The notes beneath the pieces are model-generated. The model made no database searches and had not been told where the DNA came from. It saw only the letters and a program-made list of their open reading frames with translations. The translations under genes and the position numbers were made by a program. From Paraburkholderia fungorum (GTDB lineage Bacteria; Pseudomonadota; Gammaproteobacteria; Burkholderiales; Burkholderiaceae), in contig NZ_CADFGE010000010.1 in NCBI RefSeq assembly GCF_902833645.1, positions 124,001 through 188,000 of the forward strand: a stretch of DNA of 64,000 nt. The letters run 5' to 3'. Shown one piece after another: positions 23,853 to 32,583 of the stretch. Numbering within the stretch: position 1 is the stretch's first letter; each line of letters starts with the position of its first letter.

Positions 23853-24959
23853 CTAACCGTTGAACCGGTATAAGGTCGAATCAATGCGAAAGCGGATCTC
23901 ATCGCTCAGGCCGTTACTCACCACCAGATAGCGCTGACCGTCTTCGACGAAACTGGCGGCATCCGTCGCACCCGAGGTCGCGAAGTCGCCCACCAGTTCG
24001 AAACACGCATCCCGCCATTGGAATATCTCCGACTGCTGCATGACCACCGGTGCTTTAGGCGTGCCCGTGATAAAGCACGCACGCACCAGATAACGCCCCT
24101 CTTTACCGTCGATCAAACACAGTTCGCGTCCGCCTGGGCCGCCCAGCATCTGCCGCTCGACAAACTGCGCGCCGTCGAATCGATAAAGCGTGGTGTGGTT
24201 GAGCAGGTTCGCGTGCACCATCCAGAGCGCACCGTCGGCTTCGAAAAAGCGGAATGCACGGCCGCCGTTCTCGCTGAAGGTTTGCAGCGGCACAAACTTC
24301 TCTCCGTTCCAGCGATTCACCGACGATCCGCTGACGTGATCCGCATACGCGAGATAGTGCTCGCCGGCAAACGACACGAACGCGAAGTTGTAGCCCCACT
24401 GTCCGTTGAAGTTCTGAAACGGCACGAAGCGTTCGCCATTCCACTCGAACAGACACGATTCGCGTGGATGTTTCGGCTCGACCCCGTCGACCACCACGCC
24501 TTGCGACAGCCCGAGGAAATGACGCGAGTCGAACGAGAAGGCCGTCCACTGTTTCGCCGCGAATACCGCAAAGCTTTGCAACGGCACCCATGCGCCGGCG
24601 ACGCGTTCATACACCACCGCATCGGTATCGAGATCGTACGGTCCGTTGCCGCTTCGAACGCCGGCCGCCGCGAGAAAGCGCCGGCCGTCGATCTCGAAGT
24701 ACTCGAGGTCTTCGCCGCCAGGCAAGGCCAGCGCTTCATGCTCGACGAAACGGCCGTCCTGCCAGCGGTAGATGGGCGCTTCGATATCGCTGTCGCCACC
24801 GTTCATGTAGGGCGCTTCACCCGCCACATCGCGCGCGAGTTGCGGCACGCCGAGAAAGGTGCCTTCGTTCGTCGTAAAGACTTCGACCGCGCGGGCGCCG
24901 CTAGTCGGCAGTTGCTGCAGTGCCGTGAGCAAGCCCGCGCCCAACTCAGTTTTTGCCAT
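23853..24959 (-). CDS. EAR/EPTP-repeat beta-propeller protein
   Basis: A 368-residue protein made of seven repeats of about 45 residues with the core pattern YRW-x-G-x-FV-x-Q-x-F then a hydrophobic strand pair, e.g. YRWQDGRFVEHEAL, FEWNGERFVPFQNF, NRWNGEKFVPLQTF, YRFDGAQFVERQML, FQWRDACFELVGDF. This is the EAR (epilepsy-associated) repeat of LGI1-type seven-bladed propellers, known also in some bacteria. No signal peptide or catalytic motif is visible. It starts 14 bases inside the end of the MFS gene, so the two are coupled; a role in binding the pathway substrate or in a complex is inference. Confidence 0.82.
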   Translation of the reverse strand: MAKTELGAGLLTALQQLPTSGARAVEVFTTNEGTFLGVPQLARDVAGEAPYMNGGDSDIEAPIYRWQDGRFVEHEALALPGGEDLEYFEIDGRRFLAAAGVRSGNGPYDLDTDAVVYERVAGAWVPLQSFAVFAAKQWTAFSFDSRHFLGLSQGVVVDGVEPKHPRESCLFEWNGERFVPFQNFNGQWGYNFAFVSFAGEHYLAYADHVSGSSVNRWNGEKFVPLQTFSENGGRAFRFFEADGALWMVHANLLNHTTLYRFDGAQFVERQMLGGPGGRELCLIDGKEGRYLVRACFITGTPKAPVVMQQSEIFQWRDACFELVGDFATSGATDAASFVEDGQRYLVVSNGLSDEIRFRIDSTLYRFNG

Positions 24960-26265
24960 GACTGGCTTCTCCCAACTCCGAACCCGTGACCGGGAACGGC
25001 GCAGTCGACATGATCTGTCCAGCTTCTTTCTCTCGCGGCCGCAGAACATTGGACAGACACAGACCCAACGCCGCGCCCACCGCGAGAATCGCCGCCAGTA
25101 TGAAAAGTGTTTCGAACGACAGATGCTGCGACAGCAGCATGCCGCCGACCACCGGCCCGACGATCGAACCGATGCGTCCGATCGCGAGCGTCCAACCGAC
25201 CCCGGCCGCCCGCACGTTGGCCGGAAAGAGAAAGCTGGCAATCGCCGGAAACGTCAATTGGCCGCCGACCAGAAACGCGCCGACCGCAAACAGCATCGCC
25301 AGCGCGATATTCCCCGCGCCGATGATTTGACCCAGCGCCACCGTCAACACCGCGCCGCCCAGAAAAGCAATCGCCACCGGCATAAACGGTCCGCGTTTGC
25401 CGACCAGGGTCGAGATCACCAGCGCGCCGCCGATGGCCCCCAGATTGAGCAACACCGAACCGAGCGCGGCACGGCCCGGTTCCACGCCGTTCATGTTGAG
25501 AATGGTCGGCATGAAGCTAACCAGGAAACCCGACAGGATCATGCTCGACAGCACGCTGACCCACAGCGCCAACGTGGCCGGGAACCGGCCGCCGGCAAAC
25601 ATGCTGCCGACTACATTCAAACCGCTCGCCGCCGCATGCTGCCGTGCCGCCACTCGTTCAGCATGGCTGACGGTTTGCGCCGGAATCACGAGAAGCACCG
25701 GGATCAGCGCGAGCAAAGCGAACGTGCCGCCCATCAGGAACACGAACGGCCAACCAAAGCGCACCATCAACGCCGCGGCGATCGCACCGCCCACCACCGC
25801 GCCGAGCGGAAAACCGATAAACATCAGGATCACCAGCGAAGAACGGCGCTGCGGCGAACTGCTCTCGGCGGTGATCGCCGCCACGGGCGGAATGGCGCCA
25901 CCCATGCCGAGGCCGCCGATAAACCGCAGCGTGGCCAGCATCGTCGCCGACGTGGCGAACGCACAGCCGAGCGTGAAAATGCCGGTGACAGCGAGCGCAA
26001 GCAGCAGCATCGGCCGGCGGCCGAAACGATCCGCCAGCGGCCCAACGATCAGCGAGCCCAGCACCGTGCCGATAAAGCCTGCTCCAAACACGCGGCCGAG
26101 CGTTGCGTGATCGATCTGCAACGACTTCGCGAGCAACGGCGCGACGAACGACAGCATCAGCGTGTCGAAGCCGTCGATCATCGATACCGCGAAGCACACC
26201 AGCGTGATACGCAGCACGTTGCTGACCGGCGGACCCGCCGACGGCTCTAGTGCGAGTGGATTCAT
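24946..26265 (-). CDS. MFS transporter, aromatic acid:H+ symporter (AAHS) type
   Basis: Twelve-helix permease of 439 residues. The start of helix 1 has the DGFDTLMLSFVAPLLA motif with the Asp typical of AAHS proteins such as PcaK and BenK; the loop 2-3 signature GPLADRFGRRP is intact, and GGLGMGGAIPPVAAITAESS is also typical. It probably imports an aromatic or cyclic acid with protons. GGAGACAGG precedes the start at 26265. It lies within the leftward operon headed by the HpcH-like aldolase. Confidence 0.92.
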   Translation of the reverse strand: MNPLALEPSAGPPVSNVLRITLVCFAVSMIDGFDTLMLSFVAPLLAKSLQIDHATLGRVFGAGFIGTVLGSLIVGPLADRFGRRPMLLLALAVTGIFTLGCAFATSATMLATLRFIGGLGMGGAIPPVAAITAESSSPQRRSSLVILMFIGFPLGAVVGGAIAAALMVRFGWPFVFLMGGTFALLALIPVLLVIPAQTVSHAERVAARQHAAASGLNVVGSMFAGGRFPATLALWVSVLSSMILSGFLVSFMPTILNMNGVEPGRAALGSVLLNLGAIGGALVISTLVGKRGPFMPVAIAFLGGAVLTVALGQIIGAGNIALAMLFAVGAFLVGGQLTFPAIASFLFPANVRAAGVGWTLAIGRIGSIVGPVVGGMLLSQHLSFETLFILAAILAVGAALGLCLSNVLRPREKEAGQIMSTAPFPVTGSELGEASHGKN

Positions 26266-26348
26266 GAAGCCTGTCTCCTTCATCAAGGGCGTTTTGTTAT
26301 GACCCGCGCGGGCGCCCATGCGCGCGGGTGTCGGTGCGGCGTCCGTCG

Positions 26349-27500
26349 TTACGACTGCACGGCGCCCGGGAAAGTCACGTTCGTAAAGCCGGGGATCTCA
26401 ACCTTTTGCGGTTGATTGCCGTTGCTGTACAACTGATCGACGATGTAATCCGCGACGCTGTTGGACAGCAGTTGAGTCGGATCTTCCATGATGCGGCGCA
26501 GACGCGCCGTCGTCGCATCGCGGTCGCCGATCGAGGTGATGGGCGGCATGCCACCGGGCGGTGCCGGATCGAAGTCATACGCCGTCTGCTCGGGAAACAG
26601 CGCACGCGCGACCTCGATACTGGCACGCGTGTTGAGCCACAAATCCCGATACGTACGCTCCAGTTCGGCCATGCCCGCGGCATCCGGCAGTTCGGCGACC
26701 GAGAACGACGGTGCATGCGGTGCGATAAACACGCGCTCCGGCAACAGCACGCGATTCGACGCGCACCACACCAGATAGCACATGTTGTTGGAGCCCCACG
26801 TCACGCCGGCAGTCGGCCTGCCCGAGCGGCCGCTGACGAGCACCATCAGGCGGTTCCAGTCGAGCGCCTGGGCACGCAACCAGTTGCCGATGCGATAGAC
26901 GATGTCGAGAAACGCGAGCCCGAAGGTGGCGAACATCACGTCGTTCATCGGCACCGGGAACGCGCTCGTGGACGGCGCGGCGAAGTACTCGTCGTTCAGA
27001 CGGTCGAAGCTCAGCAGCGCGTGATCTTTCTCGATCCGCTCGAGCAGATCGATGGTGACGCCGCAGGTGTAGTCGACGAGATCGGCGATCTTCTGTTCGT
27101 GGCCAGCGAAACTATCGACCGCGACGTGATCGCGCCACAACGCCAGTGAGTTCGCCGCGCGGGTTTGCTGCGCGTGAGTGCGCAGGTTCGACGCGTCGCG
27201 TTGCCAGACGGTGTCGTGCGGCGCCAGTTCGCGCATCCGCGCAAGATAAGCCAGCGCCAGCGGCAGATGCGATACCGCCGTCAACTCGATGAAGCCGCGC
27301 GTCGATTTGCGAAAGCTCTCGATCGTCGGCGCACGCCCCGCGCCTGGAAACAGCACGATATCGCTGCCGGTCGACACCAGCAATGGATCGTCCGCCTGCT
27401 GCTGCGCCATCTGCTGCGTCAGGTGCGCGCCGATGCTCTGCGGGTCCGATGTGAACGCGCGAAACAGACCGGCAAACGCTGCGTTGGGTTGGTAGGGCAT
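26349..27500 (-). CDS. Conserved hypothetical protein of a catabolic operon
   Basis: 383 residues, no motif I can assign with confidence. It is soluble in composition, without signal peptide or transmembrane segments. Notable blocks are VSTGSDIVLFPGAGRAPTIESFRKSTRGFIELTAVSHLP, AVDSFAGHEQKIADLVDYTCGVTIDLLERI and VSGRSGRPTAGVTWGSNNMCYLVWCAS. It lies 83 bases before the MFS gene and 18 bases after the amidohydrolase on the same strand, so it probably serves the same pathway, as an enzyme or accessory factor. No close ribosome site was seen at the chosen ATG. Confidence 0.8.
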   Translation of the reverse strand: MPYQPNAAFAGLFRAFTSDPQSIGAHLTQQMAQQQADDPLLVSTGSDIVLFPGAGRAPTIESFRKSTRGFIELTAVSHLPLALAYLARMRELAPHDTVWQRDASNLRTHAQQTRAANSLALWRDHVAVDSFAGHEQKIADLVDYTCGVTIDLLERIEKDHALLSFDRLNDEYFAAPSTSAFPVPMNDVMFATFGLAFLDIVYRIGNWLRAQALDWNRLMVLVSGRSGRPTAGVTWGSNNMCYLVWCASNRVLLPERVFIAPHAPSFSVAELPDAAGMAELERTYRDLWLNTRASIEVARALFPEQTAYDFDPAPPGGMPPITSIGDRDATTARLRRIMEDPTQLLSNSVADYIVDQLYSNGNQPQKVEIPGFTNVTFPGAVQS

Positions 27501-27518
27501 AGTTGGGTAAATACCGCC

Positions 27519-28397
27519 TCAGTAATCGAACAGTCGCGCGGGATTATCGGCCAGGATCATCTTGTGCACCGCCGGATCGCCGGTCCATGCGCCGAGCAGA
27601 TTCAGCAATTCGCCGGTGTCGCGCGTCGAATCGGGAATATGCGGCCAGTCCGAACCCCAGATCACTTTTTGCGGCGCGGCCTTGATGATCGCTTCGGCCA
27701 TCGGCGCCACGGCTTCGTAGCCGCGATGTTTGGCGATCCGGTACGGCGCGCTGAGTTTAAGCCAGCAGTTGCCGTCTTTCAGCAAGCTGAGCAGGCGGTC
27801 GAAATCCGCTTGCGTGAGACCGTCTTCTTCGAGCATGTAACCCATGTGATCGATGACGAAATCGGTCTGTACGTCAGCGAGAAACGGGATCAGATTACGC
27901 ACCACCCAGCCCGGCGCATAGAACTGCACGTGCCAGCCAAGGCTCGCGCACAGGCGGGCCATGCGGGTGATGTACTGCTGGATTTCGGCGGTCGGCAGCC
28001 CGGAACGCGCAAACAGGTCAAGCCGCACCGCGCGCACACCGGCTTGGTGGAAACTGTCGAGCGTTGCCGTGTCAGTGCCCTCGTCGATCATCACGACGCC
28101 GCGCGCGATCGAACCCGCCACGTGCAGCGCGTCGATCAGACAACGGTTGTCGGTGCCGTAGAAACTCGGCTGCACGATCACGAAGCGCTTCAGTTGCAGC
28201 ACGCTCATCATCTGCAGATAGTGCGCAAGTTTGCCGTCCGGCAGCGTGTAGTGCGGATGCTCGACCTTTGGATATTTGTCTTCGGGACCAAACACGTGCA
28301 TGTGTGCGTCGCACGCGAGCGCCGGCATGGTGAACGACGGCCGCGACAGCGTCTCGTAGTCGCGCATCGGCGTGGAAATCAGCGGGGTTTCTGCCAT
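27519..28397 (-). CDS. Amidohydrolase family protein, 2-pyrone-4,6-dicarboxylate hydrolase (LigI)-like
   Basis: TIM-barrel metal-dependent hydrolase of 292 residues. The HxH metal motif appears as CDAHMHVFGP (about 30-39), with YTLPDGKLAHYLQMMSVLQLKRFVIVQPS following. Further active-site segments are FVIDHMGYM and VIWGSDWPHIPDS with the catalytic Asp. LigI-type enzymes open lactones such as pyrone dicarboxylate; a lactonase role fits the adjacent aldolase. The start MAETPLISTPMRD replaces a longer frame that overlaps the aldolase gene. The true substrate is unknown. Confidence 0.88.
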   Translation of the reverse strand: MAETPLISTPMRDYETLSRPSFTMPALACDAHMHVFGPEDKYPKVEHPHYTLPDGKLAHYLQMMSVLQLKRFVIVQPSFYGTDNRCLIDALHVAGSIARGVVMIDEGTDTATLDSFHQAGVRAVRLDLFARSGLPTAEIQQYITRMARLCASLGWHVQFYAPGWVVRNLIPFLADVQTDFVIDHMGYMLEEDGLTQADFDRLLSLLKDGNCWLKLSAPYRIAKHRGYEAVAPMAEAIIKAAPQKVIWGSDWPHIPDSTRDTGELLNLLGAWTGDPAVHKMILADNPARLFDY

Positions 28398-28419
28398 GAT
28401 CTGAAAGTAAAGGTTCGAA

Positions 28420-29196
28420 TTAAAGTTGACGTGCCTGTTCGACGCGCTCGCGCAGCGCCGCCAGATAAACATCGCTGTCGATGCCGGCAAAGACGAAGGG
28501 CGCGGCGCCTTCGCGGCGCAATTCATTGAGCGCCTCGCATTCCGGCATGCCGCCCACGATCACCACCTTGCCGTGCCGCTGCGCCGCGGCGATCACCTCG
28601 CGGCATGCCGCCACGACCTCGGGATGGGCCGATTCGCCGGTGTGGCCCAGATCGGCGGAGAGATCGTTGCAGCCGAGCGCCAGTACGTCGACGCCTTCGA
28701 CCGCCGCGATGGCATCGGCCGCTTCGACACCGGCACGGCTTTCGATCAGGACCTTAAGCACGGTCGCGTCGTTCAGGCGCCGGTTGAGTTCGCGAGCGGG
28801 AAGTTTTTCGAAATTGACGTACGGCAGCGTTGCCAGTTGCGAACGCTGGCCGAGCGGCGGAAACCGCGTGGCGATCACCGCGTCGCGCGCCTGCCCGGCG
28901 GTCTCGACACGCGGCACGATGATGCCGAGCGCGCCGCCATCCAGCACGCGGTTGATCGTGCCGTAGTCGCGTTCCGGTACGCGCACCCACGGCATCAGGC
29001 CGAGGTCGACCGCGCATGAGCACAGTTGCGACACGGTATCGACCGGCAGCGAGCTATGTTCCATGTCCACCCAGATCGTGTCGTAGCCGGCCGCTTTGGC
29101 CCAACGGACCGCATCCGTTGTGCGCGAGGCGCGAATTCCCAGCGCAATGATCTTGTGTCGCGCGCGCAGGCGTTCGACCAGTTCCGCACCGTTCAT
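28420..29196 (-). CDS. HpcH/HpaI-type aldolase (citrate lyase beta-like)
   Basis: Class II pyruvate aldolase of 258 residues, cleaving or forming 4-hydroxy-2-oxo acids. The barrel shows GIRASRTTDAVRWAKAAGYDTIWVDMEHSSLP, PWVRVPERDYGTINRVLDGGALGIIVPRVETAGQA (metal Glu in VET) and ALGCNDLSADLG. The start has CGGAGACAGC upstream. It is the first gene of the leftward operon, directly divergent from the LysR gene, and its promoter must lie among the twin palindromes. With the pyrone-type hydrolase it suggests lactone opening followed by aldol cleavage to pyruvate plus a second product (inference). Confidence 0.9.
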   Translation of the reverse strand: MNGAELVERLRARHKIIALGIRASRTTDAVRWAKAAGYDTIWVDMEHSSLPVDTVSQLCSCAVDLGLMPWVRVPERDYGTINRVLDGGALGIIVPRVETAGQARDAVIATRFPPLGQRSQLATLPYVNFEKLPARELNRRLNDATVLKVLIESRAGVEAADAIAAVEGVDVLALGCNDLSADLGHTGESAHPEVVAACREVIAAAQRHGKVVIVGGMPECEALNELRREGAAPFVFAGIDSDVYLAALRERVEQARQL

Positions 29197-29247
29197 GCTG
29201 TCTCCGTTGTTGTGTAGGTGGAAGACAGTATCGCCCGGGAAACAGTT

Positions 29248-29268
29248 TTGATTTATTCTCCAAATCAA
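29248..29268. promoter_or_regulatory. LysR operator, palindrome copy 1
   Basis: TTGATTT-N7-AAATCAA, a perfect 7-bp-arm dyad containing the LysR T-N11-A motif. It lies between the aldolase and the divergent LysR gene, 26 bases (about 2.5 helical turns) from an equal second copy. Confidence 0.8.
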
Positions 29269-29273
29269 GGTTA

Positions 29274-29294
29274 TTGATTTACAGAGCAAATCAA
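29274..29294. promoter_or_regulatory. LysR operator, palindrome copy 2 overlapping the lysR start codon
   Basis: A second TTGATTT-N7-AAATCAA dyad whose last A is the A of the LysR ATG. Binding here would block lysR expression (autorepression), while both copies together could bind a tetramer controlling the divergent catabolic operon. Confidence 0.8.
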
Positions 29295-30235
29295 TGAATA
29301 TCCGTCATCTGGAGTTTTTCGTGGTGCTGGCGCAGGAGCTGCATTTCCGCCGCAGCGCCGAGCGGCTGGGCATTACGCAGGCGCCCTTGAGTCTCGCGAT
29401 CCAGTCGCTGGAGACTGATCTGGGTGCGCGGCTCTTCCACCGCACGCGCCGCTCCGTCGCGCTGACCGAGGCGGGGTTGGCGTTGCTGGACGACGCGCGG
29501 GCGATTCTCGCGCGCATCGAACACGCGAAGGAAAGCGTCTGGGAAACCGTGAGCGGCGACGTTGGGCGGCTGCGGGTCGGCTTTACCAACGCATCGACAC
29601 TGTCGCCGTTTTTCCCCAAGCTGATTCACGCGTACCGGACGCAACGTCCGAAGGTCAACATCACGCTGCTGGAGTTGTCCTCGTCCCGTCAGATCGAGGC
29701 AATCGAGCAGCGCGAAATCGATGTCGGCCTGTTGCGAATGCCCGAAAGCGTGCCCCCTGCCGATCTGGTGTTCACGCCGCTGATGGAAGAGCCGCTCGTG
29801 CTCGCCATGCATGCGCGTCATCGGCTCGCCAAGGCGTCATCGATCAAACTCAAGGATCTGCGCGACGAACCGTTCATCGCCTATCCGCGGCAAGCGGGCG
29901 TCGCGGTCTATGAAAAGACGGTCGCGTTGTGCGCGAAGCGCGGGTTCGAACCTCAGGTGGTCCAGGAGGCGCAGCAGGCTTCCACGCTGATCGGGTTGAC
30001 CGCGACCGGGCTCGGCATTGCGCTCGTACCGTCTACGCTGCAGGCCATCGCGCTGCCGGGGGTGGTGTTCAGACAGCTGGACGAGACCGACACCACCACG
30101 ACGTTGTACATCGTGCACCGCCGTGGCGATGCCAACGCGCGCGCGATGCAGTTTGTGGCGTTGGCGCAGGGGCTTCGGCAGGTTGCCACGAAAGCCGCCC
30201 GTAGCGCACACGGAGCATCCTCGGTGCCGGGCTGA
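29294..30235 (+). CDS. LysR-family transcriptional regulator
   Basis: 313-residue regulator with an N-terminal winged HTH (1-60: HLEFFVVLAQELHFRRSAERLGITQAPLSLAIQSLETDLGARLFHRTRR) and a periplasmic-binding-like effector domain (about 90-295: RLRVGFTNASTLSPFFPKL, ALVPSTLQAI). It resembles the CatR/BenM class in length and in effector-domain pattern. Divergent from the aldolase-led catabolic operon, whose activation by a pathway metabolite it probably mediates via the twin palindromes. The start is placed at ATG 29294, inside the second palindrome. Confidence 0.93.
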   Translation: MNIRHLEFFVVLAQELHFRRSAERLGITQAPLSLAIQSLETDLGARLFHRTRRSVALTEAGLALLDDARAILARIEHAKESVWETVSGDVGRLRVGFTNASTLSPFFPKLIHAYRTQRPKVNITLLELSSSRQIEAIEQREIDVGLLRMPESVPPADLVFTPLMEEPLVLAMHARHRLAKASSIKLKDLRDEPFIAYPRQAGVAVYEKTVALCAKRGFEPQVVQEAQQASTLIGLTATGLGIALVPSTLQAIALPGVVFRQLDETDTTTTLYIVHRRGDANARAMQFVALAQGLRQVATKAARSAHGASSVPG

Positions 30236-30507
30236 TGACCCATGCCTGTGTTGCCGGCGCGGCGCGCGATGCGGTACCTGCGGGGACTTGAAGTCGCGGT
30301 CGCTGCGAACGCATGCGCCGCCCGCGAGCATCACCGCGCTTTACGCCGCCACGCTGACACGCGCGGGCATCGCCACATTTGCGCGGCACACCGTTCAGAG
30401 CGATCTGGCGCACGGCCATAACGGCAATGGGAACGATCGCCCCGTATGGCACACCGGTCGGTTTTCGCCAATAATGGCCCCACATCCACTACTGGACGAG
30501 GGCAGCC

Positions 30508-32559
30508 ATGCGCTACAGCCCCGAAGCCATCCGCACCATCGCCCTGGTCGGGCATGCTGGATGCGGCAAGACATCCCTTGTCGAAGCGCTGCTGCACCGC
30601 GGCGGCGCAATACACACGCCCGGCAGCGTGGAGCGCGGCACTACGGTGTGCGATTTCGACCCGCTCGAACGCAAATACCACCACTCGCTGAGTTCCGCCC
30701 TCGCCCACCTGCACTACTTGGATACCCGTATTTATCTGCTGGATACGCCGGGCTACGCGGATTTTTCCGGGCTGTCGATCAGTGCCCTGCCGGCCGTTGA
30801 GACGGCCGCCATTGTCATCAATGCCCAGACCGGCATCGAAATGACCACCCGGCGCATGATGGCGTGGGCGCAGGAACGCAAGCTGTGCAGACTGATCGTC
30901 GTGAACGGCATCGACGGCGAAAAGGTCGATCTCCCGGCGCTCCTGACGCAAATCCAGGAGGCCTTCGGCAAGGAATGTCTGCCCATCAACCTGCCCGCGC
31001 AGCGCGGCCACCAGGTGGTGGACTGTTTTTTCAACCCGGCCGGCGAAGCCGATTTCCTTTCCGTTGACGCTGCGCACACGGCGCTGGTCGATCAGGTGGT
31101 CGAGATCGACCCCGCCTTGATGGAGCTTTACCTGGAACAAGGCGAAGCCATCAGCCCTGAGCAATTGCACGAACCCTTCGAACGGGCGCTGCGCGAAGGT
31201 CATCTGGTGCCGGTTTGTTTTACGTCGGCGGCTAACGGCGCGGGCATTGCGGAATTGCTCGACGTATTCGTCCGGCTGCTGCCCAATCCGATGGAAGGCA
31301 ACCCGCCGCTCTACTATCGCGATGCCGGCGGGCGCCAGCAAGTCGCACGTGCCGAACCGGCACCTGACAAGCATGTCCTTGCCCATGTCTTCAAGATCGT
31401 CGTCGACCCTTATATCGGCAAGATGGCCGTATTTCGCGTGCATCAGGGCACGATCAGGCGCGACAGCCAGCTTTATATCGGCGATGGGCGCCAGCCGTTC
31501 AGGGTCGCCCATCTCATGATGCTGCAGGGCAAGGAACACGTGGACGTCCCGCAGGCCGGTCCGGGCGATATCTGCGCCACCGCCAAGGTCGACGAAATCG
31601 GCTTCGATGCCGTGCTGCACGACGCCGCCGAAGACGGCAACATCCACCTGAGCCCGCTCGACTTCCCCACCCCCATCTACGGCCTCGCAATCGAACCGGC
31701 GCGCCGCGGCAACGAGCAGCGCCTCTGGGAAGTCCTGCAAAAGCTGAGCGCGGAAGACCCTTGCCTGATCATCGACCACCCGGACAGCACCAACGAAACC
31801 GTGGTGCGAGGGCTCGGCGAGTTGCACTTGCGCGTGATGCTGGAGCGGCTAGCCGAGCAGTACAAGCTCGAGGTCGTGACGCGGCCGCCGAAGATCGCCT
31901 ATCGGGAAACGATCGGCGCCAAAGCCGAGGGACATTGCCGTCACAAGAAGCAAACCGGCGGCGCCGGGCAATTCGGCGAAGTGATGTTGCGCGTCGAGCC
32001 GCTGCCGCGCGGAGCGGGTTTCGAATTCGTCGACGCCGTCAAGGGCGGCGCGATCCCCGGCCAGTTCATGCCGGCCGTGGAGAAAGGCGTGCTGCAGGTC
32101 ATCGACAGCGGCCCGCTCGCCGGCTTCCCGATGCAGGACGTGCGCGTCACCGTCTTTGACGGCAAGAGCCATCCGGTCGACTCGAAGGAAGTGGCCTTCG
32201 TCTCCGCCGGGCGCAAAGCCTTCATCGACGCGGTGCTGAAGGCGCGGCCCGTCCTGCTCGAACCTATCGTGGACATCGAGGTGATGACACCGGAAACCGC
32301 GATGGGCGACATCATCGGCGACCTGTCCGCCAAGCGTGGGCAGGTGCATGGCACACGCACGGCCGCCGGCAATGCCGTGGTGGTTGCGGGCCAGGTGCCC
32401 TTGTCCGAACTCAACGACTATCAGTCGCGTCTGAATGCGATTGCCGGCGGCCACGGTCACTACACTATCCAGCTCAGCCATTACGATCCGGTGTCCCCCG
32501 CTCAACAGGAACGGATGGCGTCGCAGTATAAAAAACAGAGCGACGACGCGGCACCATGA
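30508..32559 (+). CDS. EF-G-like translational GTPase (FusA2-type), atypical G4 motif
   Basis: 683-residue five-domain GTPase resembling elongation factor G. G1 is GHAGCGKT (about 14-21), G2 region RGTTVCDFD, G3 DTPGY, but G4 reads NGID instead of NKxD, losing the Lys that packs on guanine. Domain IV and V are present (AIPGQFMPAVEKGV, PETAMGDIIGDLSAKRGQVHG). FusA2-like paralogues are not the housekeeping EF-G; their roles are stress-linked or unknown. It stands alone with a 272-base upstream gap, no neighbouring rpsL/rpsG/tuf, and is convergent with trpS (24-base gap, no clear terminator). Confidence 0.88.
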   Translation: MRYSPEAIRTIALVGHAGCGKTSLVEALLHRGGAIHTPGSVERGTTVCDFDPLERKYHHSLSSALAHLHYLDTRIYLLDTPGYADFSGLSISALPAVETAAIVINAQTGIEMTTRRMMAWAQERKLCRLIVVNGIDGEKVDLPALLTQIQEAFGKECLPINLPAQRGHQVVDCFFNPAGEADFLSVDAAHTALVDQVVEIDPALMELYLEQGEAISPEQLHEPFERALREGHLVPVCFTSAANGAGIAELLDVFVRLLPNPMEGNPPLYYRDAGGRQQVARAEPAPDKHVLAHVFKIVVDPYIGKMAVFRVHQGTIRRDSQLYIGDGRQPFRVAHLMMLQGKEHVDVPQAGPGDICATAKVDEIGFDAVLHDAAEDGNIHLSPLDFPTPIYGLAIEPARRGNEQRLWEVLQKLSAEDPCLIIDHPDSTNETVVRGLGELHLRVMLERLAEQYKLEVVTRPPKIAYRETIGAKAEGHCRHKKQTGGAGQFGEVMLRVEPLPRGAGFEFVDAVKGGAIPGQFMPAVEKGVLQVIDSGPLAGFPMQDVRVTVFDGKSHPVDSKEVAFVSAGRKAFIDAVLKARPVLLEPIVDIEVMTPETAMGDIIGDLSAKRGQVHGTRTAAGNAVVVAGQVPLSELNDYQSRLNAIAGGHGHYTIQLSHYDPVSPAQQERMASQYKKQSDDAAP

Positions 32560-32583
32560 ATGGTCACCGCAAACGCCTGCCGC

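Noticed and set aside
24859..26250. 463-residue plus-strand frame, very Arg/His/Gln-rich
   Set aside because: Antisense shadow of the MFS gene; high-GC genomes commonly leave the opposite strand open.
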